Shown: positions 53,751 through 63,096 of the stretch, piece by piece
How positions within the stretch are numbered: position 1 is the stretch's first letter
Layout of the letters: each line of letters starts with the position of its first letter
From: CBDDGJ01 sp965227805
GTDB lineage: Bacteria; Pseudomonadota; Alphaproteobacteria; RS24
DNA: 64,000 nt
Direction: 5' to 3'
NCBI GenBank assembly: GCA_965227805.1
Contig: CBDDGJ010000003.1
Coordinates: 496,001-560,000 of the forward strand
Position numbers and translations under genes: made by a program
The notes under the pieces: generated by a model
Told to the model about the DNA's origin: nothing
What the model saw: the letters and a program-made list of their open reading frames with translations, nothing else
Databases searched by the model: none

Positions 53751-54683
53751 GTCGGGAGCGTCATTAAGAGCGGTTTTGAGAAAGCCGACAGCCGAGGCGA
53801 TAAATGATCGGGAAATTTCGGCTTCTGGACACACAGCTTCGAAAGCGTGAGGTGCGCCCTCAATATTCACCTCTTCGCACATCACGCCCGCCGCTTTCAG
53901 GCGTGCGGCATAGTCAGCGTTTTCGCCTGCGAACAGATCAATGTCGCCATAACCAATCCAAGCAGGCGCGAGGCCGGAAAGAGTTTCGCGGCGACCAGGC
54001 GCAGCATAGTCATGCAATGTTGGCGCGCCCGGTTTATGCGGCGCGAGATAGACACTCCAGGCGACGCGATTTGTGCGGTTTTGCCAAAGAAAGGTCTCAA
54101 ACGAGTCGAGCGATGTATCAGCGGCGGTGCGATCATCTAGCATCGGATAGAACAAGATTTGCGCGACCGGCTGCGGGCCGCCTGTATCTAAAATGCGTTG
54201 TGCAAGCGCCGCGGCAAGACCGCCACCCGCACTATGACCGCCGACTGCAAGACGGTTTATATTGATCCCCAAACGCTCGGCATTTGCGACAACGTAAGAC
54301 CAGCCTGCGAAACAATCATCGAGATCAGCGGGGAATGGATATTTGGGGGCAAGTCGATATTCGGGCGCAAAAACGGTCGCGCCTGTTTCGCGGACAATGT
54401 GATTGGCGATGGCGTTCACATGCGCAGATTTCCCCGCAATGTGTCCGCCGCCAAAACACCAGATGACAGCCGCGTCCGAACCGCCTGAGCGGGGCCGAAA
54501 CACCCGCATTGTCAGCCTGCCATTACGGAGGATCTCCGAGGTAACGTCCTTATCAAGTTTAGACCCAGCAGCAGCATTAAAGATGAGCCGCGTAAAAGGA
54601 ATGAGCGGCTTAATGTGAAACGGCAAAGAGGGCAGTTTCTCAATCGCGCTACGTATCTCTGGATGAAGTCTTTCGGTATTCAT
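53715..54683 (-). CDS. Alpha/beta hydrolase (HSL-like esterase), 3' end altered
   Basis: 322 residues. Oxyanion motif FGGGHIAG (variant of HGGG), nucleophile elbow GGHSAGGG, acid YGDIDLFAGEN and His APHAFEA form a full HSL-family set. Hydrolyses carboxyl esters; substrate unknown. The last 15-20 residues after FLKTALN are read from the abutting IS fragment, so the natural end is lost. First gene at the left border of the island. Confidence 0.85.
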   Translation of the reverse strand: MNTERLHPEIRSAIEKLPSLPFHIKPLIPFTRLIFNAAAGSKLDKDVTSEILRNGRLTMRVFRPRSGGSDAAVIWCFGGGHIAGKSAHVNAIANHIVRETGATVFAPEYRLAPKYPFPADLDDCFAGWSYVVANAERLGININRLAVGGHSAGGGLAAALAQRILDTGGPQPVAQILFYPMLDDRTAADTSLDSFETFLWQNRTNRVAWSVYLAPHKPGAPTLHDYAAPGRRETLSGLAPAWIGYGDIDLFAGENADYAARLKAAGVMCEEVNIEGAPHAFEAVCPEAEISRSFIASAVGFLKTALNDAPDVSPSAAITELS

Positions 54684-54740
54684 GTGTTACTCCCGTTAAA
54701 AATGCTTAGTTGATAACAACGCCCCACCTCAGGCGCTCTT

Positions 54741-55139
54741 TTAGTCAGGGTCAATCAGAGATTGATCCGTTTTAATCGCTGCGATCACGGCAATCAGGAT
54801 GAAGAATTCGAGAAGCGCATAAATAGCCATCCGGCTATGGAAGCCGTCAACAAACAGGCTGAGCACGCGCACAGGCAACATTATGCCAATGAGCAGCAGC
54901 AAGGTGCGGAACCATTTTTTCTGATCGAGCAAAAACAAGATGCCGGCGCCCGTCACGCCTAGCAGCGCCGTCCCCATAATACTTTTGAGCGTGTTAATCG
55001 CCGGAATGGTCGCGGCGGTGACGCCGAGCTTGTCCATATGGTCGACTGGGAAGAAGGCCCATTTGGCTCCGAAATAGCCGACGAACAGAGCCGTGACGGC
55101 GATATAAGCGCGTGAAAGATTGTGAATGGCTTTTGTCAT
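54741..55139 (-). CDS. DUF4345-like four-helix membrane protein
   Basis: 132 residues with four hydrophobic segments (AYIAVTALFVGYFGAKWAFF, SIMGTALLGVTGAGILFLL, TLLLLIGIMLPVRVLSLF, AIYALLEFFILIAVIAAI). The short-helix order and the internal D-HMDKLGV suggest a DUF4345-type protein. Function unknown. In the same orientation as its esterase neighbours. Confidence 0.6.
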   Translation of the reverse strand: MTKAIHNLSRAYIAVTALFVGYFGAKWAFFPVDHMDKLGVTAATIPAINTLKSIMGTALLGVTGAGILFLLDQKKWFRTLLLLIGIMLPVRVLSLFVDGFHSRMAIYALLEFFILIAVIAAIKTDQSLIDPD

Positions 55140-55169
55140 ATGGATGATCCTTTGTCAGACAGTGGCGGT

Positions 55170-56090
55170 TCAGAGATGCTTTTTGAACCAGTCGAGCGCA
55201 AGTTGACTACCGCGTTCATATCCGTCGAAATAAATGCCGTAATGGTCGATGTCTGGCAGAACTTCGTAATAGGACTCCACTCCGCGTGCTTGTAGGCGTT
55301 TGAAGGCCGCGCCGCCACTCACATCATTATCGAACATGTCCTCATTCTCAGCGACAAGGATCTGGGTCGGCACATTGATTTGCTCGGCCTGATCGCCAAC
55401 CTTGTATTGTAAGAATCGACCAAAATGCGGCGTGCCGCGTAAATTAGGCAACATGTCTGGCGCGCCTTGTGGCAGAGCCGGCGTCTCACCGCGCGCGATT
55501 TGGCGCGCGCGGATGCGGGCGATCTGCGCCATTTCAGGGGGGGTATTGAAGACCGCAGGCACTTGAATGGAGAGTGCTTTGACCCGCTCGTCCAGCGCGG
55601 TTGCGTAAAAAGCTGTGCCGCCGCCAAAGCTGGTGCCCCATGCACCAATGCGGTCAGTATCAATATTGGGCTCACCTTCAAGATAGTCGAGTGCAGACAG
55701 ATAGCATGCGACCCATTCCATCGGGTCGAGCAGTTCAAAGGCCATGCGGACCTTCGCGGTCATTTCATGATTGTCGTCCGCTTTCGGCGCATCGCCAACC
55801 AGCATGAGACGGCCTTGAGACGCGCCCCAACTGGCCTGACTGAAAGAAATAGCGAGCATACCAGCTTCAGCAAATTTCGCGGCGTAGCGCGCGCAGGTAA
55901 ATTTATCGCCGCCGACACCGTGGGACATGACAATACCCGGCAGTTTGTCGGTCTCGCTCAATACTTTGGGGCGATAAATATCTGCGTCCAAAGCCATGCC
56001 GAGGCTCCAGATGGTGATGGTTTCCCGCTCCACCGTTCCCGGCATAACAAGCTCTGGATAGATGATTGGATTTTCGTCTGTTCCGGCCAT
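55170..56090 (-). CDS. Alpha/beta hydrolase, dienelactone hydrolase-like
   Basis: 306 residues from ATG 56090 (AAGGAAAC upstream); the frame extends 31 codons further but that overlaps the next gene. Nucleophile elbow GTSFGGGTAFY, acid in AENEDMFD, His in DIDHYGIYF, and MSHGVGGDKF as oxyanion loop. It belongs with DUF1100/acetyl-xylan-esterase-like hydrolases acting on small substrates. It is followed downstream by the DUF4345-like gene. Confidence 0.85.
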   Translation of the reverse strand: MAGTDENPIIYPELVMPGTVERETITIWSLGMALDADIYRPKVLSETDKLPGIVMSHGVGGDKFTCARYAAKFAEAGMLAISFSQASWGASQGRLMLVGDAPKADDNHEMTAKVRMAFELLDPMEWVACYLSALDYLEGEPNIDTDRIGAWGTSFGGGTAFYATALDERVKALSIQVPAVFNTPPEMAQIARIRARQIARGETPALPQGAPDMLPNLRGTPHFGRFLQYKVGDQAEQINVPTQILVAENEDMFDNDVSGGAAFKRLQARGVESYYEVLPDIDHYGIYFDGYERGSQLALDWFKKHL

Positions 56091-56101
56091 TATGTGTTTC
56101 C

Positions 56102-56641
56102 TTATTGTTCCCAGGCGGCAGCGACGGAATCGCCATCGGCCTCGTAATTGGTCATGCGGCTTTGCACACCGAGCACGCGCCATTTGCCATCCATTTTTGC
56201 GACTTCGAAATGCACGACAATGCGGTGAACTTCCGATTCATCGGCGCGTCTGCGTGACCAGATGCCTTCGATGGATGCGCCGTTTGGATTGTAAACCTTG
56301 ATAATTTCTTCCGGTGAATGGGTATGGGTGAAGCCTTCCGATTTGAGGATATCGTGCTGCAATGTCAAAAAACCCATCACCTCTTCATCTGTGTGCAGCC
56401 ACGCGGCAATGCTCGGTGCGTCGCTGGTGGCAAACATGGGACGTCCCCAATAATCGAGAATGAAGTCCGGGCCTTCATCGCGCTCGCCTTTGGCAACAGC
56501 GACCCAACGCGGGAAATAATCATCGAAAAACCACTGGCGCACTTCTTCTTCGATGGCGGCGCGGTCAAAGGATGTGCTGGTTTCGCCCGCTTCCATCCGG
56601 CGGCGGGCAATGGCTTCGGCTTCGTCTTTATCAAATGACAT
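56102..56641 (-). CDS. SnoaL-like/NTF2-fold protein
   Basis: 179 residues. A helical N-terminus, then a cone-shaped alpha+beta sequence with FILDYWGRPMFATSDAP, SPEEIIKVYNPNGASIEGIWSRRR and HFEVAKMDGKWRVLGVQSR. Typical of SnoaL-like polyketide or steroid-pathway proteins; could be an isomerase or a binding protein. 11 bp from the downstream hydrolase gene, 18 bp from the upstream hydratase gene: one operon. Confidence 0.65.
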   Translation of the reverse strand: MSFDKDEAEAIARRRMEAGETSTSFDRAAIEEEVRQWFFDDYFPRWVAVAKGERDEGPDFILDYWGRPMFATSDAPSIAAWLHTDEEVMGFLTLQHDILKSEGFTHTHSPEEIIKVYNPNGASIEGIWSRRRADESEVHRIVVHFEVAKMDGKWRVLGVQSRMTNYEADGDSVAAAWEQ

Positions 56642-56659
56642 GTCCTTACTCCTCGTAGC

Positions 56660-57451
56660 TTACTTGCCGTTGAATTTGAAGATAGGGCGGGGGTGTCCTT
56701 CGGCGACGGCTTCCATCGCTTCCGGCAGGCAGCCTTGTGCATCTTCTGTGATAAGGATTTCTCCTGCCATTTCAACCATCAGGGCATCGGCTTCCGCAAT
56801 GCCGCCATTCGACCAGGCGCGCAGGAGCTTTTTATGGGCTGCGTGGGAGAGCGTGGCACTATCTTTCAGGCGGTCTACCCATTCTTGCGCGCGGGTTTCA
56901 AGGTCAGCGCGCGGCACAACCTCAGTGACCAATCCCGAGTGAAGCGCGGTTTCACAGTCCACTTGCTCTGCCGTAATCGCCCATTGCATTGCCCGCGTGC
57001 GTCCCACGCGCTCAGCCACACGCTGAACACCGCCGAGGAATGTAAAGACAGCTATACTGGCCTCTGAATGACAGAACTTTGCATCATCTGCAGCAATCAG
57101 AATGTCGCCGCGCAACGCCATTTCAAAACCGCCGCCGCCGCAATAACCTTGAATGGCGACGACAATAGGGAATGGGAAATCTTGGAAAATACTGGTTGCG
57201 GCCACGCCGTCTGCAATGCTTGCACTAAATTCTTCAGCGCTTTGCCCTGCCCAGGATTTGATATCCGCGCCATAGCTGAAATTCGGACCATTGGATTTGA
57301 GCAGCAAGACGCGCGTGTCATTACGCATCGCAATATCGGTAATGGCGGTGCGCAAGCCGTCGCCTACCTCATCGCTGAGCCTGTTTTGCGGCGGATTGTT
57401 CAGAGTGATCGTCGCCACCCCATCTTCATGTGTGTATTCAACAGCGGTCAT
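56660..57451 (-). CDS. Enoyl-CoA hydratase/isomerase family protein
   Basis: 263 residues, crotonase fold: NFSYGADIKSWAG and AIQGYCGGGGFEMALRGDILIAA form the oxyanion hole. One catalytic Glu position reads SIAVFTFLGGVQR, lacking the usual E-x-x-L-G pattern of hydratases, so it may be an isomerase or hydrolase. It heads the minus-strand operon of the island. Confidence 0.85.
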   Translation of the reverse strand: MTAVEYTHEDGVATITLNNPPQNRLSDEVGDGLRTAITDIAMRNDTRVLLLKSNGPNFSYGADIKSWAGQSAEEFSASIADGVAATSIFQDFPFPIVVAIQGYCGGGGFEMALRGDILIAADDAKFCHSEASIAVFTFLGGVQRVAERVGRTRAMQWAITAEQVDCETALHSGLVTEVVPRADLETRAQEWVDRLKDSATLSHAAHKKLLRAWSNGGIAEADALMVEMAGEILITEDAQGCLPEAMEAVAEGHPRPIFKFNGK

Positions 57452-57578
57452 GTTATCCTCCTATGGAATCAATTCGATGTTGGATTTTACTTAAATCATA
57501 TTCAGTATCCTAAAGCAACCAAATAATTTCTGCAAGTCATTTGTGCGGATTGGGAGACTCTATTCAAGAGACGAGGCC

Positions 57579-57770
57579 ATGACCGACACAGCGACATTTC
57601 CGAAGATTCGCACATATGCCGATATTGTAAGTTTTGCGCGCGGCGAATGGCGTCATCATTACGAGATGGAGACCACCTATCAGCTGATACAAAGCAGTGC
57701 GGCGCATTATGGTGGTCGCCCTGCTATTTCGTTTCTCCCAAAGGGTGATGGCAGAGAGCGCAACATCTAA
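57579..57770 (+). pseudogene. Acyl-CoA synthetase, N-terminal fragment
   Basis: 63 residues: TFPKIRTYADIVSFARGEWRHHYEMETTYQLIQSSAAHYGGRPAISFLPKGD. This matches the first part of AMP-forming acyl-CoA synthetases, after which the frame ends. The 186 bp to the next gene hold no continuation, so most of the gene is deleted. Confidence 0.55.
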
Positions 57771-57956
57771 TGAAATCAGCGAAACGGTTTCTGGTATGTG
57801 TGTCATTCGATATCCCATCAGAAAAATTTAGTTGCTTTAGAATACTAAATAGGTTAAAAAAATCAAAATTCGAACTCTCATATCCAAAAGCACGGATGAA
57901 GCACCAACCATGAGCGTAATCTGTTTCATAGTTTACCCGATCATATAGGAGATAAT

Positions 57957-58745
57957 ATGAGCCATCTGTTTTCCGAAGCGAATCATCTTTTCACGCCGTC
58001 AGAGCTCGCTGCCGGACCGTTCAAAAATCTTCACGGCGGTGCCGCAGCAAGCCTCATGGCGTCAGTCGCGATCAAGGCTGCGCCGGACGGCTTCATACCT
58101 GTGTCACAGCGCAGCGAATTTATCCGGTCTACACCGCTAAAAGCTATGAAAGTCACAGCGACGACGCTGCGCGCGGGTCGACGCACGCTTATGGTGGATG
58201 TGTCGATAAGTGACCCTGAGCGCGACACGCTCTCAGCCCGCGCTTTTTTGACATTCTACAAAACAGACTCTTTTGACGGCATCCCACCGCGCGAGAAAAA
58301 TCCGTGGGGCGGTCATGCCGATCCGACCCAAATGGTCACCCTGCCAGATATGCCATCTCCCTTCGGCGGGCAGGATAAATGGATGTTGACGGCAACGGAT
58401 GTGCGCTCAGATATGCAAGGCGTGTTCTGGTTTAAATGGCGTGGCCCCTTACTTTCAGATGGCTGGCAGCATTGGTTTACGCGCATATTGGGGCCTGCCG
58501 ATTGGGCACCCGGTTTTATCAGCCCGCACTTTATGACCCCAAAACAGATTGGCCCATGGCCGAATACGGATCTGTCCCTGCATGTGGACAGGCCTTTATC
58601 TGGCGACTGGATTGGGATTAAGCCACGCGGCCATTACCGCCATGAAGGTCATGGTTTCGCGCAGGCCGATATTTATGACGCGGAGGGAACAGTCGGTCAT
58701 GTCACCGCGACCGTGCTGGCCCCTGCCGCCCAGCGTGTCACATAG
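57957..58745 (+). CDS. Acyl-CoA thioesterase-like protein (hot-dog fold)
   Basis: 262 residues. LHGGAAASLMASVAIKA (substrate-binding helix of PaaI/TesB-like proteins), MKVTATTLRAGRRTLMVDVSI and a second half with DLSLHVDRPLSGDWIGIKPRG suggest a double hot-dog thioesterase. SD AGGAGATA. Followed after 9 bp by an SDR gene. Confidence 0.7.
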   Translation: MSHLFSEANHLFTPSELAAGPFKNLHGGAAASLMASVAIKAAPDGFIPVSQRSEFIRSTPLKAMKVTATTLRAGRRTLMVDVSISDPERDTLSARAFLTFYKTDSFDGIPPREKNPWGGHADPTQMVTLPDMPSPFGGQDKWMLTATDVRSDMQGVFWFKWRGPLLSDGWQHWFTRILGPADWAPGFISPHFMTPKQIGPWPNTDLSLHVDRPLSGDWIGIKPRGHYRHEGHGFAQADIYDAEGTVGHVTATVLAPAAQRVT

Positions 58746-58754
58746 GAGCGATAC

Positions 58755-59576
58755 ATGTTTTCTAACAAGGTTGTTTGGATCACAGGCGCGTCGTCGGGTA
58801 TTGGCCTTGCCTTTGCCGAGGCGCTTCATGCCAGCGGCGCAAAACTCATATTATCAGCTTTAACGCCGGAAGAGCTGGAACCCGTTATTGATAAACTACC
58901 CGGTGCGAAAAGTCTTGCTTTTAATGTAGCTGATTTTGATGCGCTGCCCGGTCTCGTCAAAGAGGCACACGCATTATTCGGCAGCATTGACGTGCTGGTG
59001 AACAATGCAGGGATCACAACGCGCGCTTTGGCAAAAGACACAACGTTCAACGTTTACCGCAAAGTCATTGACATTGATCTGATGGCCCCCATCGCGCTGA
59101 CGCAGCTCGTCACCCCTTATATGCGCGCGCAAGGATCAGGGCGGATCATCGCCATGTCCAGTATAACCGGAAAGTTCGGCGTTCCTATGCGTTCGGCCTA
59201 TAGCGCGGCCAAGCATGGTGTGTTCGGATACTTTGATGCGCTGCGCACGGAAGTCTCCCATGAGGGCATTGATGTGCATGTCATTGCTCCAGGCTCAGTG
59301 CGCACAAATCTGGCGCGCAATGCGCTGACGGGCACCGGCACACAATATGGCAAGACGGACGCTGCCATTGAAAACGGCTATGCCCCATCGGAATTGGTAG
59401 ATAAAATTTTGGCTGCTTTGGCCAAAGGACGCAAAGAAATAATCATTGCGCGCGGGCGAGAAAAACTTGGCGTCACGCTCCGACGGTTCCTGCCTGAGCA
59501 GTCTTTCAAAGTTGTCGCCAAAGTAACGCCTGGCATTATAAAGAGTATTGCCAATGCGCCGTCAGACACATCCTAA
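58755..59576 (+). CDS. Short-chain dehydrogenase/reductase
   Basis: 273 residues, classical SDR: TGASSGIG nucleotide loop, NNAGI, catalytic Ser in AMSSITGK and YSAAK. NAD(P)-dependent oxidation or reduction of an unknown alcohol. GGAGCGATAC precedes the ATG. Pairs with the thioesterase-like gene. Confidence 0.9.
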   Translation: MFSNKVVWITGASSGIGLAFAEALHASGAKLILSALTPEELEPVIDKLPGAKSLAFNVADFDALPGLVKEAHALFGSIDVLVNNAGITTRALAKDTTFNVYRKVIDIDLMAPIALTQLVTPYMRAQGSGRIIAMSSITGKFGVPMRSAYSAAKHGVFGYFDALRTEVSHEGIDVHVIAPGSVRTNLARNALTGTGTQYGKTDAAIENGYAPSELVDKILAALAKGRKEIIIARGREKLGVTLRRFLPEQSFKVVAKVTPGIIKSIANAPSDTS

Positions 59577-59589
59577 GTGTGGTCCGGGC

Positions 59590-60294
59590 TTACCAGTTTT
59601 CACTAAAGGGTCGGATGATAAGCTCTGACGCCCAGGCTGAGCGCTTTTGATGAGCTAGATGAAAACACTCATCGGCGATGTCGCTTGGCTGGCAAAAGAA
59701 ATCGTCCGGCTTATCTGAAAAACGCGCCCGCGTCCACGGAACATCAATCACAGCGTCAATGGCGACAAAGGTCGCGTGAATACCTTTTGGGCCGACCTCG
59801 CGGGCAATGCTTTCCAACAAAATCCGCTGTGCGGCTTTGGTTGGGGCAAATCCGGCAAAGTTCGCCTTGCCTCTATAGGCCGATGTATTGCCCGTGCAGA
59901 GCAACACGCCTTTTCCCTCTTCAATCATCTTCGGTGTGGTCAGGCGCGCTAGATGAAACAGAGCCATTGTGTTTATGCGAAAGTTCTGTTCCAGGGTTTC
60001 AGCATCAATATCCATATAGGTGCCGAACGCACCGCCAACCGCGTTATGGATGACGATTTCGGGTGCGCCCATTCGAGATTCAATCTCCGCCACCGTTTTG
60101 GTCAGCGCCGCAGGATCAGACACATCGCAGACAAAGCCAGCGCTATGTTCAACCTCGCCTTCCAGCGCATCTAGTCGGTTTTTTGACCGCGCCAGCATAG
60201 CCACACTGTAGCCACCTTCGCCGAACCGTTTGGCAAGCGCCGTGCCGGTGCCAGGGCCAACGCCAGTGATAAGGGCAACAGGGGGATTGGTCAT
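59590..60294 (-). CDS. SDR-family protein with altered active site
   Basis: 234 residues. Nucleotide loop TGVGPGTGTALA, HNAVGG, and the strand CTGNTSAYRG. The usual catalytic YxxxK reads F-A-P-T-K (GFAPTKAAQR): Tyr replaced by Phe. This occurs in a subset of atypical SDRs with weak or other activity. Convergent with the classical SDR gene (13-bp gap). Confidence 0.8.
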   Translation of the reverse strand: MTNPPVALITGVGPGTGTALAKRFGEGGYSVAMLARSKNRLDALEGEVEHSAGFVCDVSDPAALTKTVAEIESRMGAPEIVIHNAVGGAFGTYMDIDAETLEQNFRINTMALFHLARLTTPKMIEEGKGVLLCTGNTSAYRGKANFAGFAPTKAAQRILLESIAREVGPKGIHATFVAIDAVIDVPWTRARFSDKPDDFFCQPSDIADECFHLAHQKRSAWASELIIRPFSENW

Positions 60295-60474
60295 GGCCTT
60301 GCTCCATCTTCACGGGTCTCATCCCAAACAACTACATTTAGTCTCTTTATACAATCAATTTTCAGGGTTTTTTGTTGATTTATCGGCTATCATGCCATAA
60401 AGAAGCTAATCATTGCAAGCCAGATGCAAGTAGATTAGTCTTAGATTGTAACAAAGCTGTAAGTGAGTAGCCAG

Positions 60475-60948
60475 ATGACACGAACTTCCGTCAAAGATAT
60501 GAATTGCTCGATCGCGCAATTCGCCGAGATCATGGGCGATAAATGGGCGCTTCTGATTGTGCGTGATGCCTTTGTTGGTGTGAAGACGTTTTCCGAGTTT
60601 GAAAAACGTCTTGGCATTTCCAAGAATATTCTCACGGAGCGGCTAGCGCATCTCGTTGAACATGACATTCTGGAGCGTGTGCGCATTCGTCCGGAAATCG
60701 AGCGTTATGTCTATGAGCTCACCCCGCGCGGGCGTGATCTGATTTCACTCGGCGCGGCCATTATCCAGTGGAGCGACAAATGGGTGTTCGGCAATAAGGG
60801 CGAGCCAGTCCGCATGCTCGACAAGAAAAAAGGAGCGCCCATCCAATCTATTGAAATCATGGCTCGCGATGGTAGAATGCTTGGCCTTGAAGACATCGTT
60901 TTTGTTCCGGGTCCCGGTCGAAATAAGGGGACCTTTATTGACCGCTGA
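60475..60948 (+). CDS. HxlR family transcriptional regulator
   Basis: 157 residues from ATG 60475 (GTG 60463 is possible). MNCSIAQFAEIMGDKWALLIVRDAF, FSEFEKRLGISKNILTERLAHL and YELTPRGRDL are HxlR/MarR-like winged-helix marks. It lies at the right end of the island, next to the promoter side of the SDR gene, and probably regulates the island. Confidence 0.88.
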   Translation: MTRTSVKDMNCSIAQFAEIMGDKWALLIVRDAFVGVKTFSEFEKRLGISKNILTERLAHLVEHDILERVRIRPEIERYVYELTPRGRDLISLGAAIIQWSDKWVFGNKGEPVRMLDKKKGAPIQSIEIMARDGRMLGLEDIVFVPGPGRNKGTFIDR

Positions 60949-61098
60949 GAACCGATTGCATCCAGACGTCTGGAATAGGCCAACCCTAGCCTCCCTATCA
61001 TTACGCCTGCCAATGAATTACTATACTATTGCTTTAGGTGCAAGCAGGTGAATGCCCCCCCCTAAAAACAGTCATATTTATGATTTGAGTCACACTGA

Positions 61099-61115
61099 TT
61101 TTACTGGAGGGTAAA
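61099..61115 (+). repeat. 17-bp IS-end repeat, right border of island
   Basis: Identical to 53649-53665, same orientation. Sits 150 bp after the HxlR gene. No transposase follows here; 19 bp later the 29-bp repeat and IS-B copy 2 begin. Confidence 0.75.
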
Positions 61116-61133
61116 TCTGATAAACTTAGTCTT

Positions 61134-61162
61134 GTTAGAAAAGCCAGTTATCTACGCTATAT
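61134..61162. repeat. 29-bp repeat shared with 31951-31979
   Basis: Exact match to the sequence upstream of cdiB. IS-B copy 2 starts immediately after it, suggesting IS-B inserted in a second copy of that border. Confidence 0.8.
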
Positions 61163-61231
61163 GGTAATCCCCCCATAAATTAGTAGTGTTTTGCAGTAGA
61201 ATTTTCTATCGTTTAGCGAAGGAGATTTACG

Positions 61232-61498
61232 ATGAAACAGAAACGATTTAGTGAGACACAGATTATGCAGATATTGAAACAGGCGGAGCAAGGCGTTTCT
61301 GTTTCTGAACTGTGCCGCGCGCATGGTATGAGTAGCGCGAGCTTTTACAAATGGCGGAGCAAATATGGCGGGATGGATGCGTCGATGATTTCCCAGATGA
61401 AAGCCATGGCGGATGAAAACCATCGCCTGAAGCGGATGTATGCTGAGATGAGCATGCAGAATGATTTGCTGAAGGAAGCCCTTGGAAAAAAGTGGTAA
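61232..61498 (+). CDS. IS-B transposase OrfA (copy 2)
   Basis: 88 residues, identical to the protein at 9483-9749. The A AAA AAG heptamer at 61486-61492 is in the zero frame just before the stop and allows a -1 shift into orfB. Confidence 0.9.
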   Translation: MKQKRFSETQIMQILKQAEQGVSVSELCRAHGMSSASFYKWRSKYGGMDASMISQMKAMADENHRLKRMYAEMSMQNDLLKEALGKKW

Positions 61499-62346
61499 GC
61501 CCTTCGCTTCGCAAAGGGATAGCGAAATGGGCAGTAAACGATAGAGGCGCGAGTATTCGGCTTGCGTGTGCCACCTTTTCTATATCACAGACATGCTATC
61601 GTTATCAGGCTCGCCTGAGTGATGAGAATGCCGAGATTGCTGACTGGTTGTTACGGTTGACGCATACCCATAAGAGGTGGGGTTTTGGTCTGTGTTTTTT
61701 GTATTTGCGTAATGTGAAGGGTTTTGGCTGGAACCACAAGCGGGTTTATCGGATTTACCGGGAGTTAGAGCTTAATTTGCGGATCAAGCCGCGTCAGCGT
61801 TTGAAGCGTGCGCGTCCTGCTCCTCTAGCTGTACCGGAGCGTCCCAATGAAGTCTGGTCGATGGATTTTATGGCCGACCAGCTCAGCACCGGCAAGGCGT
61901 TCCGCACCTTCAATGTATTGGATGACTTCAATCGTGAAGGGTTGGGCATAGAGGTTGATCTATCCTTACCATCTGAGCGTGTGAAGCGTTCACTGGAGCA
62001 GATCATTGAATGGCGTGGTAAACCACGCGTGATACGTTGTGATAATGGCCCTGAATATATCAGTGGGGCAGTGAGATGCTGGGCAAATAAGCGAGGCATC
62101 CGGCTCGCTCATATCCAGCCAGGCAAGCCACAACAGAATGCTTATATTGAACGTTACAACCGCACCGTCAGCCATGAATGGCTGGAGATGAACGAATTTA
62201 ATACGATTGAGGAGGCGCAGCTCACGGCAACAAAATGGCTATGGACATATAATAATGAAAGACCTAATATGGCTATCGGCGGCATAACACCAGCAATGAA
62301 ACTGGCTAAAGCCACCAAAACAAAACTGTCTACTTCAGACCCCTAA
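61492..62346 (+). CDS. IS-B transposase OrfB (copy 2)
   Basis: 284 residues, identical to the protein at 8635-9489, with an intact DDE triad ([23 protein letters not shown]). Intact in both copies, so IS-B is probably still mobile. Confidence 0.9.
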   Translation: MVSPSLRKGIAKWAVNDRGASIRLACATFSISQTCYRYQARLSDENAEIADWLLRLTHTHKRWGFGLCFLYLRNVKGFGWNHKRVYRIYRELELNLRIKPRQRLKRARPAPLAVPERPNEVWSMDFMADQLSTGKAFRTFNVLDDFNREGLGIEVDLSLPSERVKRSLEQIIEWRGKPRVIRCDNGPEYISGAVRCWANKRGIRLAHIQPGKPQQNAYIERYNRTVSHEWLEMNEFNTIEEAQLTATKWLWTYNNERPNMAIGGITPAMKLAKATKTKLSTSDP

Positions 62347-62365
62347 TAATAATGGGGAGATTACC

Positions 62366-62764
62366 TTTGGTACGCCACATAGGGATGATTATCAGCTAAA
62401 TTATGATGTTTTCTCTCCAGATGCGAATAAAATAAATTTATATGATAAGGAAGATATGATTCAAGTAATAGGAGGAACAGATATATGGATATATGAGTTT
62501 CCTTATGTTGGTGTGGGCCTTGAAGTTAGAGATATAAACCCTAGTAGAACGATATTAGACTTTGAAAATATTAGCATATACCAAACAGAAACTGTTGAAG
62601 TATATACTGGCGGGCGCTCGAAACCACCTGATCCAGATATATATGAAAAAGATGGGCGCCTATACCGAGACGAACATGTTGGGCCATATGATGCTCATAC
62701 AGATTTAGATAGTGAAGAAAATTGGGATACTTATGTTGAACCACAGATTGAAGAAAATCATTAA
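62366..62764 (+). pseudogene. Toxin C-terminal fragment behind IS-B
   Basis: 132 codons open directly from the IS-B border: FGTPHRDDYQLNYDVF, INLYDKEDMIQVIGG, GLEVRDINPSRTILDF, GPYDAHTDLDSEENW. No start of its own and AT-rich like the CDI array. A small membrane protein overlaps its end, the same order as the CDI toxin-immunity pairs. Family not recognised; toxin role is inferred from context. Confidence 0.5.
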
Positions 62765-63092
62765 AATTAATATACCATTATTAATTTTCATACTGTTTTT
62801 AATACCATTTTATATAGCTGTTTTACTTCCTATATGGATACGGAATGAGGCTACATGGGTTCTACAAACTTTAGGCGGATTAGGTATATATTTTTTAATA
62901 TTTACTCTTTTACCCCTCCAAGTCATAATATGGATTTACTATACTTGGAAAAAAACAAAAAAGAAATTTCATAAATTGAGTCTGTTGTTACTGACATTGA
63001 TTCTAGTGATCTGGTATTTCTTCTATCTGGACTTAGAATATATAAAATTATTGCAGAACATAATTTGTATCTGGTTCAGTACCCCCCAGTAA
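62733..63092 (+). CDS. Small membrane protein, probable immunity protein
   Basis: 119 residues from ATG 62733 (GTG 62712 possible). Three or four helices: IPLLIFILFLIPFYIAVLLPIWI, LGGLGIYFLIFTLLPLQVIIWIYY, LSLLLLTLILVIWYFFYL. It overlaps the toxin fragment. The stop lies just before an IS-B-like remnant. No family recognised. Confidence 0.5.
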   Translation: MLNHRLKKIIKINIPLLIFILFLIPFYIAVLLPIWIRNEATWVLQTLGGLGIYFLIFTLLPLQVIIWIYYTWKKTKKKFHKLSLLLLTLILVIWYFFYLDLEYIKLLQNIICIWFSTPQ

Positions 63093-63096
63093 CTAT

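Larger units (their letters stand above)
61163..62365 (+). mobile_element. IS-B copy 2, 1203 bp
   Basis: Same length and same encoded proteins as copy 1 (8616-9818), opposite orientation. Ends GGTAATCCCCCC and, as complement, GGTAATCTCCCC. Unlike copy 1 it has no target duplication: left flank ..ATAT, right flank TTTG. The two sides therefore come from different insertions joined by recombination or deletion. Confidence 0.9.
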
